Source: Budorcas taxicolor
Taxonomy: Eukaryota > Chordata > Mammalia > Artiodactyla > Bovidae
Reading direction: 5' to 3'
Assembly: GCF_023091745.1 (NCBI RefSeq)
Contig: NC_068911.1
Location: 160,132,004 to 160,196,003 of the forward strand
Length of the DNA: 64,000 bases
Positions 23,301 through 35,300 of the stretch are shown here, piece after piece (the stretch's first letter is position 1; each line of letters starts with the position of its first letter). The position numbers and the translations under genes are program-made. A model generated the notes under the pieces. It made no database searches. It worked only from the letters and a program-made list of their open reading frames with translations, and was not told where the DNA came from.

Positions 23301-26300
23301 TCTTTACCTACTTCAGCCTTTTCTCTGTGATGTAATCTGATTATGTGTCATTGTACATGAACCCTTGCCTGCCTCCACTTTATTTTATTCCTTGTATTTA
23401 GGAATAGAAGTCCGTAGGAGTATAAGAGCAGAAGTGGCGGCCTTGTTCTCTCACTTACTTTCAAAGAGATAGTAGGGCTTATTATTGAAACGAAAATGAT
23501 CAGTAGATTCGTATTTAGCTTTTTTCTTTGTGTTATAAAAGCTGAATATGTAAAAGAAGCATAATTATTATTTAAGGTGGCACAGATCAGATTCTGCCCC
23601 AAGAAATAAAATTTCAAGGTTCCAGGCACCGATTTCTACACTGGAGTACACGTAAGATTTTATCTGTCTGCTCTGCTTTTCACAACTAGGAGTTTTAATT
23701 TTGCAGGCTTTGTGACACTAATATTTCACCAGGTAATTGGCATGTACTGCCCTAATTATCTTACTGTTTGGCTTTTAAGTACCTCTGTTTTAGGATTTCT
23801 CAAGCTGTTACCATACACTTTGTTTAAAAAAAAAAAAAAGCTAGATCAACTAAGGAAGTTACATGATTTGCAGTATAATGGTGCAAGTAGAATGGAATAA
23901 TTGAATAATTTATACCAGAAATCCTTTCTAGTTCCTTTATTTTGCTTTGATTGGCATATTAGTTCTCTGTGGACTCAGTTCAACCAGATTCAGTGCTTTC
24001 AATCTTTAAAAAATTTTAGCACACTGTCTTTTATTGTTTATTTTCACTCAGAAGGAGAAAAGGAGTCTAAGTATAATGAGTCATTTAAGGTTTTTTTTTA
24101 ATTCCATATATTAAAATTAAGCTTTGGAAGAATATTTTGAGATCATAAACCCAGCTGTGTGTGACACACAGCAAGGGATGGGAATGAGTGGCCTCTTAAG
24201 GGGAGGGGACACTTTGGCATGCAGTATAAGATTCAATAGCTGTGTAGCTCTCAAGTACCAGAAACCATTATAAAACCAGTGATCTCTCTCTTAATTCTGA
24301 TTCTCTTATTATACTTCAAAGACCTAGTAAATTACCTTAGTGGAAAGAAATTAAAACTTCATCTGTATTTAAAATTTCAAGAGAAATGGTGCAACATTTG
24401 TGATTCAGTGAAAACTTTTTCTTCCCTTTTTGACTGTTTTACCTTTACTATATTTTTGGAAGAGACTAGAGCTTCACCAAAGAGATTATCCTCACAGTTT
24501 GAGAAACGCTATTCCTATGAAAACCCGTGGAAAAAAGAGGTGTTTGACTTTGGACTTACATTATAATAATAGTTATGCCAAGTCAATTTTCATTTAAATT
24601 TGAGTTCTAACATTGGCTAGTGTTGTTTATTCAACACTCGCATAGTAAGAGTTCATACAGGCATGAGAGAGAGCTATTACTAATGAAATAATATGACAAA
24701 CATAAGTACATTCTTCAAATTTTCCGTACTTTTATAAAAGAAAAAGGTAAAACTGAGATTTTGCCGTTGTGTAACATTACTAGGATGAATTTGTCATCAA
24801 CATGCATTTTTACCTAATCACTAATACTATAACATTTGCTTGAATAATCTCAGTGCCTTTGCAAAATGTTTACTTATTTTTCACAGGAGTTCATGTGTCA
24901 AAACAAAAAACCAAAGTCACTCCACTTAGGTGGGTGGGCAGAGATGAAACTCAGCTCTGAAAGCACTGTTTCCTGTCACAGTTAATGCCCCCAGTACCGG
25001 GCATCCCAGCTAGCATCAGACCTATCACTAACATGGGGCTTATTCTTTTTCTGTTCTTAGATTTGTTTATTTTTAAAGACTCTTGCAAGACTGCTTAAAG
25101 CTTTGAAAAGAAAGAATTACTAGACTCTTTCTTCTAGTTAGTGTAGCTATGGTCATCTTATGATTTAATCATTCAGTTCATCTGTAGATAGAAATAGATT
25201 AACCATTAAGGGCATTTAATCTGTATGTATACTGCCCAAACTGTCATCAGTGTATGAATACTTCCTACTCTGATTTTGCTGTTTATGAAAGATTGTTTAT
25301 GGAAATTTAAGTTTCTTAACTAATCTTTGAAACTTTTGAGAAAGTTTTCTTTTGAGAAACAACCTGAAATCCAAATATGTTTTTGATGTTAATCTTTGAT
25401 GAAATATCTTTACTAGCATTAATTTTAATTTTATCTTTCTACATTAATGTTTTCTTATTAAGTTACCATTGAGGACTGTGTATGGGTTTTTTTTTCCACT
25501 TAATACCACATTCTAATTTTATATGATCATAGAATCTTAGAATTGAAGATGATCTTACAGACTTTTTAAAACTCAGTCTTCTGTGCATTTCATCTGAAGA
25601 ATGCTTTGCAGTTAATCTGAAAATAATTTATGCTTGATGACCTGATTTCCCATGTATGGACAGGAAACACTTGTACTTTTAGAGTTTAAATAAACAATTC
25701 CTATTGCTTATTTCTGACAAAGTGAGTTTGCTCCAAGGAAGCCTTCTTTCCTTTTGAATTCTGATGGGCAAAAGTCCATCAGTTTTTTTCATGGATTTGG
25801 ATTCAGTTTGTTGGCATTTTTGCTCTAATATTATAATTCTAAATAGTGATCATTATAGACTTTATATAGGTAGCTCATTTATATACTATTTCAAATTGGT
25901 ATATGCAGTGTTCAATTTAAGCCCCAGAATATGAAGGCAAAAGCTTCAATTATGTCAATAGATATTGTCCTGAATAGTCTTTTAAAACTTGCTTAAGTTA
26001 GTTTAGCTAGGTATGATGGTGTTGCTATCAAGAGCAGTGTCAGACGGATGCCTGTTTATGTTGGTGAAGAGCTGGCCATTTTATTCCTGCCTCTGGTGAC
26101 ACTTTTCTAACATGAATTGAGTCTGTTTTCTTAGAAGGAGCAAGAACTTCAGGTATTCTCTATGCTGCCTGAAGAGAACGTTGAGTACAAGCCTAGTACG
26201 TAGACTTTGAGTCCCAGATATACTGTTTCTTTTACTCTTTTTGGATACCCAGTTCGGATTCTGCCAAGTACCATGGATGGAGAAGGCAGTGGCAACCCAC

Positions 26301-29300
26301 TCCAGTACTCTTGCCTGGAAAATCCCATGGATGGAGGAGCCTGGTAGGCTGCAGTGCATGGGGTCCCTAGGAGTCGAACACAACTGAGCAACTTCACTTT
26401 CAGTTTTCACTTTCATGCATTGGAGAAGGAAATGGCAACCCACTCCAGTGTTCTTGCCTGGAGAATCCCAGGGATGGGGGAGCCTGGTGGGCTGCCGTCT
26501 CTGGGGTCGCACAGAGTCGGACACGACTGAAGCGACTTAGCAGCAGCAGAGTACCATGGATCAGTTGATATTTATTATTGTTGATAAGCTATGTATATTC
26601 CAGAAGATTCCTTGTCTGTGGACAGATATTTCAGGTGACCATCCATGAGTCTGCATCTGAAAACTTGCATTTATCTTGACAGCATGAGGCCTCATTCATA
26701 TGGTGAATCAGCCCTGACAGATTACTTTCTCAGTATGCCAAGATTTGGCTTAAATCTCTCTTTTAAGTAGTCTTTGGAAAACATGGTTTTCATGTATTTT
26801 GTACTTTTTCCTTTGGATAATCAAGACATTGAAAGTTATTCACAAAATTATGGAGATTTTGTTTTTAATTTTCTGGGACTCTGGAAATAATATTAGATGA
26901 CAGTTACCCTTTCAAAAATTATCCCACTCATTTCTCGGTTCCCAAAAATATTAAGTAAGAAAAGATTACATGGATCAAAGTACAATCTTTTATCTTCTCC
27001 ACCTTCTCCACCTTCACTCTTTTGTATATAATATGCAGGGATGAGGCTTAGTCTAAGGTGTTCTTGTCCTGACACTGAGAAAAATTGTTGAGCCCACATC
27101 CCATAGTTCTCTTATTGTAACAAAACATTGTAACAAATCGGATGCCATGTCCTTAAATCAGTTAAATACCTCACATCGCTGATCATGCTCTAAAATTAGT
27201 TCTCTGAAAATAAGAATCCAGATTAGAACTGTAAAATCGCTTCATTGAAATGTGCTTAGCTTTTAGAAGAAACTGTAAGTGGAACCAAAGACATTGTAAG
27301 TCTCAACTCACACATAAAAGAATGACCAAGATTATTGTCACTAAGAAACCAAAAAAATGATCATTTAACCTCCATCTGGATAATTTAAAAAGTATCCTTG
27401 CCTTTTGAATGTATTCACAGAATTGGTCATTTAGCCAGGGAACGTATGCTTTAATTGAGTAATCAAAATGCTTTTTGTTAGCTTTCCAAAACTTTGGTTC
27501 ATCTTTAAATTTACTCATCATAAACTAATTTCTTCATTGTCTTTGTGAAGTATTTGAAATTGGCATTTTCATGGAATCCCTTTCGTTTTATGCATGTAAA
27601 CTTTGCCTGACACCTGTATCCTGAAATTCCCTATCTTACTCTTCTGATCGTCTGTAAGCTGCAGTGCCCTGTTGTTTGTTAAGAGGCTTGGGTTTACGCT
27701 AAGTAAGGAAGGCTGTTTCTCCAGAGCCGGGGGTTGCAGATGCTCTGCCGTAGTTCTCTTCCCTCTTAAAGTTGTTCTTGCATATTCAGTCTTTTAATTT
27801 GATGCTTAAAGCTACACAGTTACAGATGCTTCATGGTAGCTGGGTTTTTAAAAAACCACAGAAACAATTTAACATGTTTATTAACTTATTTGGCCTGACT
27901 CTTTGGGGGGGAAATGAAGGGTGGGGGAAATGGGCAAGAAAACTAAGCTAATTTTTAAAATATGAGTGTTTGGGGAAAATGTTGAGCTGGGGTTTTACAA
28001 AAATCTGACTTGAGTGTTTTTCTCTTCATTTGCTGTGCTTGTGTGAACAGTGTGACACCATCGCCACCGCAGGTTCGGGTTTGCCCTCCCCGTATGTTAC
28101 CTGAAGATGGAGCTAATCTTTCCTCTGCTCGTGGCATTTTGTCGCTTATCCAGTCTTCCACTCGTAGGGCTTACCAGCAGATCTTGGATGTGCTGGATGA
28201 AAATCGCAGGTGACTGGCCATCACTGACTTGCCAACTTTTCTGCATTATTTTTTGGCTCCTTATTAGTGGACTGTGGTGTCTTCCTTTTATGTTTGCACC
28301 TTTGTCTCCTTCTCAGATGCAATGATTTAAAGAGCTTGCTTTGCTTTCTTTTAATTTGAAATTATTGTCCAAAATTCACATTTCAGAATATTCTGTTAGC
28401 TTCTCTCCAGTCGAGGTATGGCGGGAGGGGGTGGGATACAGTTAATAACTACCTATACACGGGAAATATAGATTTTTTTTCCCCCAAGACTTGCTGAGCT
28501 GTTCTAAGGACTTGATTCCATTTTGGATGTGCTGAGGGGTACTTTTGTATCCAGTGTGGGATGTTAGGCTGAATTGTACTCATTTTTGTTAGTAAGTCTT
28601 TAATCATTTATGATACTAATGTGGTTGGATTAGTAAGCAAATCTGAGAAGATGAAGTCAGTGTAGCTGCCAGGGCTTTTTTTTTTTTTTCCCTTTGTTCT
28701 TCACTAGGGGTTTCTAAGCCTGTGCTAAAAATCCCAGGTGCTGTTGTCTTTTTATTAATAATACTGATTGTTCTCAGTATGGATGGCATGTCTCACTTTT
28801 GAATGTATCCAGGTAAAATCACTAGCAGTATACCTAGAATTGTTCATTCAAATGAATTTTTTTTGCTGTTATTTTGAATACCTTTTTCTCCTTGCTTCAT
28901 TAGTAGATAGTGTTTTAAAAAGATGAAGTTTGAGAGCTTTTTGGCAGAATGTGAGGAAAGTACAGTCAATTTCACTTCAACTCTAAACATTTTATGTAGT
29001 AATAACTCTGTTGAGTCAGGGCTTGAATTTTCATAATCATTTTATTAGGCTGTTGACTTTGCTTTTGGAAGAATTACCAATAAATTAAACAGGCCTTTCC
29101 AGTAAACCTTCTTTCTTACCTTTGGAACTGACATGTCTCATGACTTACTCTGAACAAACTTTTGCTTATTACCTGCTCTTGAGCCTCACGCAAGCCCCAG
29201 GTGTTTCACCATCCTTGATGAACACCCATCGTTCCGCTGGACTAGGGTTCCTGACCCTTCCCAGGGTTCCCATACGTGTGGGCCCAGGGACTTAAAGCCA

Positions 29301-32300
29301 TACTAGAAAGAGCATAACAGAGAAAGCTCATGGCAGGGGCAAAATTGCGTTTATGTGTACATGTATTCAGGTATAGGTGCGGGTGTGTGTGGGTGTATAT
29401 ATACCCATATTATGAATATGGAATATATATGTGTATATATATCCCTCCCTAAGGGTTTAGAGTCCCTCTTACACTCTTTAAGGCTTCAAGGACTATATTA
29501 GATTATAAGAAACATCATGGTTTAGAACAAAAAGCTTGGATTAAAGGGATCGGATTTAATCTTGGTCCACCGCACTAAATAATTAGCCACATGCTGACCT
29601 TGGACAAATTGCCTAGCTTCTCTGGGCCTTGTTTTCTTCACCTGTTAATATTAATATTACCTAGTTTTCTGGATTCTTGTGAGGACTCTTCTTTCCTCCC
29701 CTATCTTTATTTTAAGATATAAAGATGGCCTCAAATTTTTTGTTTAGTGTCATGAGAGATGCTTTAAAAGATATTGAATATAAAGTACCTGGCACTTGAC
29801 TAATATTTCCAAATGCCTGTTTTCTTCTCCCTCCCTAACATAGATTTATTCTTTACCAGGTATCCTCTTTAACTTTTTAATTGTAATAGGTCCTTAGAAG
29901 AGGCTAGATTATTAGGTCAAATTCTATTATATCAAATGCTATTACAGTAAAAATAGATGAATGGAAAATGTTTTATAAATCCTATATAGATGACAAAGAT
30001 CCGTTCCCCTGTATACACACAGCTCAATGCAGTATATGGAAAAATAGTTGGATTTTTTTTTAATCCATAATGAAACAGTTTTGCCTTAAATTCAAAAGTA
30101 TAAAATAAGAAATCTTATTAATTGTAAAATTTGCTTTCTATTCTTTTATTTATGAAAAATTATCTTGAGCTTTAAGTGATTTTTTTTTATTGAAATAAAT
30201 TGACACTTTAAAAATTCCCTTTTCTGGGAAGGAAGTATTTTTCTTATTCACTTTAAATGACAGTTTTTAAAAATTCATAAAGTAGTTTAAGTAATAATTC
30301 TTTGCTCCTGTATATATACCTTGGAACCTGGAAGAGTAGATTATCATTAGTATTATTGGTTGCTTTCAACTTCAAAGGTTTTTCTTTTCCCCGTTGTATT
30401 TACTAATCTAAGTGTTGTGCAAGATTTAATCAGAGTTGTAGATGTCAAATTAGTTTTTATTTCTATTAGGAGAACTGTCTAGCTTGACTTATCAGATACA
30501 AGAAATAGGAATGTGAAATTTGGATAATGTTCTACTTGCATGACTATTAAATAATATTACATATAAAGTTTGAAGTGCTTTTATGTTCCTTGCTCTGTAC
30601 GTCTTTTTTTTCTTTTCTACTTTTTATTCCTGGCTGTTATGCTAATACAGTGTCTTACTTTTGGTCTTAAGCCATCGCATTAGATACAGTTAATAAAGTT
30701 AGAACTGTTTGACAGGAAGAATGAAAAAAACCTTTCTGCCTGTTTTATTATCATAAAACAATACATTTGTGCAGTTGCTTGGCGTAAGAACTATTTTTAG
30801 TTTATACTCTGAGGGTCACTGTTGAAAGATTTATGTATTTTGTTTTTGTTTTCTCATCTTGAGAACTTATATGACCCAAAACCAAGTTCAACGTGAAAAC
30901 AAAGTTAAATTCTAGGTATACATTAGAAAAGTTTACTTACATAGGTCAGTGCTGTGCATTTGGAAACTGAGGTATAAGAAAAAAAATTTACCAAAACATC
31001 TGAAATAGCAAGTACCAGGTGTGTTCTTTGGATTTAAAAATGCTGTTTAGTCCTTGCTAGTTAGGAAATGCTCACATCTCCTGACACCTTCTAGAGCTCT
31101 GTATCTCACTCTCCAATACAAAATATTAATGTTTTAAAAAAGAAACTTAATACCTCTGAAAGAACACTATTTAAGTACTCAGATTATTCATGCTAAGCAT
31201 GCTTAAGTTTTATACTTGAGGGAGTTCCCTGACAGTCCAGTAATTAAGACTCCACTCCTCACTACAGCTGCTGGGGACATAGGTTCGAGCCCTGGTCAAG
31301 GAACTAATATCCCACATGCTGCTCAAGCACAGTCAAAAAAAGGAAGGGGCTTGATTATTTCTGGCTTTGATTCAATAGAATAAGAAGCCAATTCGTAAAT
31401 AATTTATATTTTTTGCAATTATCCATGTAAATACATTACTTGGAAGACCTAGAAATGCAGAGTTGCAGTTGAGACAGTATCTGTTATTTATAATTTATCT
31501 TTTTAAAAAATACAGATAATTCCTGGTACATCTACCTTGTTTACTTACTGTAGCAGTTTCCATTTTTTTTTTTTTTAGCAAAAAACATTCTACTAAGACC
31601 ATTTATTTACTGAAAAATGTTGATATACAAGTTAACACTGGAAGAGCCTTGAATCTCATTCCCTTTTACCGCTTTAGTTACAAAACATATTTTCAAACCT
31701 AAAAAGATTTTTTAATATATTAAATCTTATTTTCAAATTTTAAATGATTCTTTAATGTATGAAGTCATATTTACAGTAGAAAGTGGTACTTGAATATAGT
31801 TTATAACTTTGCCAAACACCTGTCTAATTTACTTTTATATTATATGTGTCAATTGCCAGTGTGAGAAGACAAAATGAAATACATTGTGAAAGGTAAAGGC
31901 TGCATTATTTTCTGGCTCTGCATAAAAGGGAAATCTCTATGGTGGAATATGTTGGATATGGCGGATCCTTTTGAGCATATGCTTGAATTTTTTTAAAAAG
32001 CTTTCGGTAGCACACAGCAGTGGCTTCACTTTTAACCTTTCTCATGTTAGTGTGATATAGGATTGGAAAGTAAGTTTTCCTAATGTCACAGAATAAATGA
32101 ATTAGTAGGATGGGATGAGTTAAAAAACCTGCCTCAAGCATTATGATTTCTTGCTATTCTTTAGCCAACAAAGAAGTTTAATATCTGACTCAAAAGTCCC
32201 TTCCCCTCTAGGTTCTGTAAATTTCTTTAAGCACCAGTAGTGCCTTTAGGAAACATACAACCTAAGCATTAAGATTTTCTCTTATAAACTGATGTGAAGT

Positions 32301-35300
32301 AAAATAGTGGTCTGTATTGTAACAAAAATTCTACAGCGCCAACTTTCAGAAAAAAAGTAGTAACATTTGGTGTTAAATGTTTCCTCTAAGAATTGTGTTG
32401 ATACTTAAATTCAGGTAAAACCTGATCAGCCTGTAGAGAATGAGACATTCAAAACAGAATAATAATTCTTCAAATCCTTAATGTGGCTTCTGCACCCCAA
32501 CCTCCTTTCTCTGGTTACAAGTATTGCTGATTACTTTTGGAGGAGTTGACCAGTGACTACACAGAGCCTTTGTTTCCTGATTTAAAAAGTAAAATTTATT
32601 GAAAAGGTTACCTCTTATCGGTAGAGAACAAATTGTCCTCTAGAATCAAAGTATGTACTCAGTGAAAATCCCCACAAAGTTTCCCAGTGCACCTTAGTCT
32701 TCATTTCCAGCAGCCCTGAACGTCACTCCTGGTTGCCTCTCGGAACTGGACGCACACATCCAGTTGCAGTTCCTGTGATGTGCTGTATTATGCCCTCAAG
32801 ACCTGTCCCCAACCTCCTCAGCTCCAGAACTGAGCTCCAGTTCTGCTCTTGGGAGCTGAGGGTTTACTAAGCAAAATTAATGAGGCGGGAGGCAAGGAGT
32901 TGTGGCAAGTGGGAGTTACTTCAGATTTTTAACTTTCAAGATAGCTGTTGATACCAGATGAGCAGCCATGGCCACGCAGGTGCTACTAACCAGTTCTTGA
33001 CATGCTTCTAAAGTTGCCGATGGTGTTTATCTTTTCCAACTCGAAGCGAGGAGTTACACGTTTTGAACAGAATTAGTAGGATGTCAAGTACGAGCACCAA
33101 AAAATTATTTTATATGTTGGTGCTATTTTGTTATGAAAATAAGAGGATCCCTTTGTTTTCTAACTCATTGTAAAATGCTCAGTTCATGAAAGTCATAGCA
33201 TGGAGGACAGCGAGACAAAGATACGTAAAGTATTTGAAATATATTATATTGTATTGAAACATACAATATAATCCTATTTGACATTTATTTGTCTTATTTT
33301 TGCTTTTATTTTATTACTCTCTGTTTCCTGATTCTGTCTTGTGCCTTCTCCTGCAAAACCCCGCCTTAGACCTGTGTTGCGTGGTGGGTCTGCTGCCGCC
33401 ACTTCTAATCCTCATCATGACAACGTCAGGTAAACTCTGAGACTTTGTAATTACCAGGATGAACAGTTGGTTGAATGTGTTTTATTTTGCAGGACGTAAT
33501 GCATGCAGTAGCCATGCCTTTAGATTATAGCTTTAACTTCTAGAGTTTTCTCTAGGTGGACTCCCTGCTTTTCTGAGAACAGTGAGTCTAATCATTCGTG
33601 ACATTTGGCCGAGAGGGTATAAAGAAAAAGTTACAATACATTACCATGTGAACATCTAAGACGGTGTATTTAAACACAGTTTTAATGGACAATCATGCTA
33701 GTACACAGAAAAAAAGAATCTTAAACCTTGCTTTATGTGCATTATGTTAATTGTTGCCTGAGGTTCTGTCCAGCATTTCCTTTTTAGTTGTTAATTGTCT
33801 ATAATGTCTTGGTCACTTTCACTGTATAGATAAACATGTCTGTAAAGCATCATTTTAAATTGGGGAAATTAGGATTGACAGCCTGAGAGGTTAAATGTTT
33901 AGAAAGGGAATTTGGTTTTTAAGCACTTTTGTCATCTGTTGATGAAGGCTTTCTCTCTTATTTTGTCCCTTTCACGTTGAGTTATGCTTAGCCTAAAGTA
34001 GGTATTTCTTCCTGTTATGCATAAAGACAGATAGAATGGCACATACTAATACTTAAGGTTCTCAAGTACCCAAAATCTCATTTCCCAAGTTGTACAGTTG
34101 AAAAAAAAAATGGTTGGTACAATAATGACACCATTACTGTAATTTTTTCAGAGCCAATTTTATTTATTTTAAGCAAATCTGCAGCAGTAGATTTCAAACT
34201 GGCAGCATTATTTCAATGATGAGAGGAAGCGAGCTGGCACATTCATCTTTAGGCAGAAGAGGGAAACATGGGTTTCTCATTAATACTAAATTCTTGGAAA
34301 ATTGAAGAATGTGTCCTTAGGAGTCCCATTCCACTCAACTGACTATTTTTACATTATTAACAAGTTTTTCCTTGTGTATTTCTCATAAATTTGTGATCCT
34401 TTTATTTTTCTGTTATTTTCAACCAGTAATCTGACTTAGAATTTCTTACAGAGATTTTAGGTCTGATAAATACATGTTTTGGTTAAAACACACATTTTAA
34501 GTTGAATTATACAGGTAGAGTCTTTTGCAAATCCTTAGATTTCTTAGCAAATGAAGATTTCCTTTACAGATATTTAAAACTGTAGTTAGTTCAGAATGTA
34601 AGTTGTGGGGAGTTCCTTTCAGTTACAGTTCATTTCTCTGCATTCAGTCTGGGTCTGTTTACCTTTGAAGCAGTTGCTTCTGTTGTTTGATATTTTTCCC
34701 CCCAATTATTTATCTCATATATGACCTCAAAGAAATAGAAAACTTTTATTTTGAGGATAAAGTGTAGAGAAGAGGAGTCTTCAACCTTTATTTTTTTTCC
34801 ACTAACCATTTAATAATTCTGCTTAATGTTAAGAGGAATTCAGATGTTTGTAAACCCATAGTTCTAGCACCTACTGACTTAGTAGCTTACTTCTCTACCC
34901 AATGCTGTTATTCTCAGTATTCCAGTATATTTGCTCTATTCCCATGACAGAAAGGGCAGATCACCTACTGACTTGGTAGCTTACTTCTCTACCTGATGCA
35001 GTTACTGTCAATATTCCAGTATATTTGCTGTATTCCCCCATAAAGGAAAGGGCAGATTAGGAGAAAGCAAGTTAACTTAGCCATAAAAGGAGTATTTAGA
35101 GATTCTAGGTTATCTGAAGTCAGTACACACCAAGTGTCATTGAGACGGCAACCTATATAATTCTAATTGGTGTTCAGAATGATGGAACTGCAGGATTATA
35201 AAATTGAAAATTGTTTCACATGATTTATTAAAGTATTTTTGAATTGTTTTCAGTAGCATTTATAGCAAAAGGATTTTCTAAATAGACTTGTCTTTAACAT

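Larger units (their letters stand above)
20820..28050 (+). other. MFF: MFF introns around the 75-bp exon
   Basis: Apart from the exon at 23,577-23,651, this stretch holds a (TTTG)n run with flanking direct repeats (22,062-22,116), a hAT-type DNA transposon (22,553-22,922), two SINEs in tandem (26,273-26,548) and an open stretch near 24,470-24,539 that looks exon-like. The rest is unassigned AT-rich intron. Confidence 0.7.
28210..33369 (+). other. MFF: MFF intron between coding exons 6 and 7
   Basis: AT-rich intron. It contains a MIR SINE (29,519-29,830), a CHR-type SINE (31,217-31,345) and a nested inverted repeat (32,817-32,860). No other gene is recognisable. Confidence 0.75.

Noticed and set aside
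24279..24566. Whole 95-codon open frame as a gene
   Set aside because: Only its last third looks protein-like. The first two thirds are AT-rich intron, so only the possible exon at 24,470-24,539 is reported, as a finding.
26081..26524. 147-codon minus-strand ORF
   Set aside because: It is translated antisense ART2A SINE (PWDSPGKNTGVGCHF pattern), which recurs at nearly every SINE in the window.
31217..31345. tRNA gene suggested by the B-box-like ggttcgagccc
   Set aside because: It is the tRNA-derived head of a CHR-type SINE; no cloverleaf or matching anticodon arm. The same applies to the other SINE heads in the window.
34868..35056. CRISPR-like direct repeats
   Set aside because: There are two adjacent long copies without spacers in a mammalian intron; it is a simple tandem duplication.
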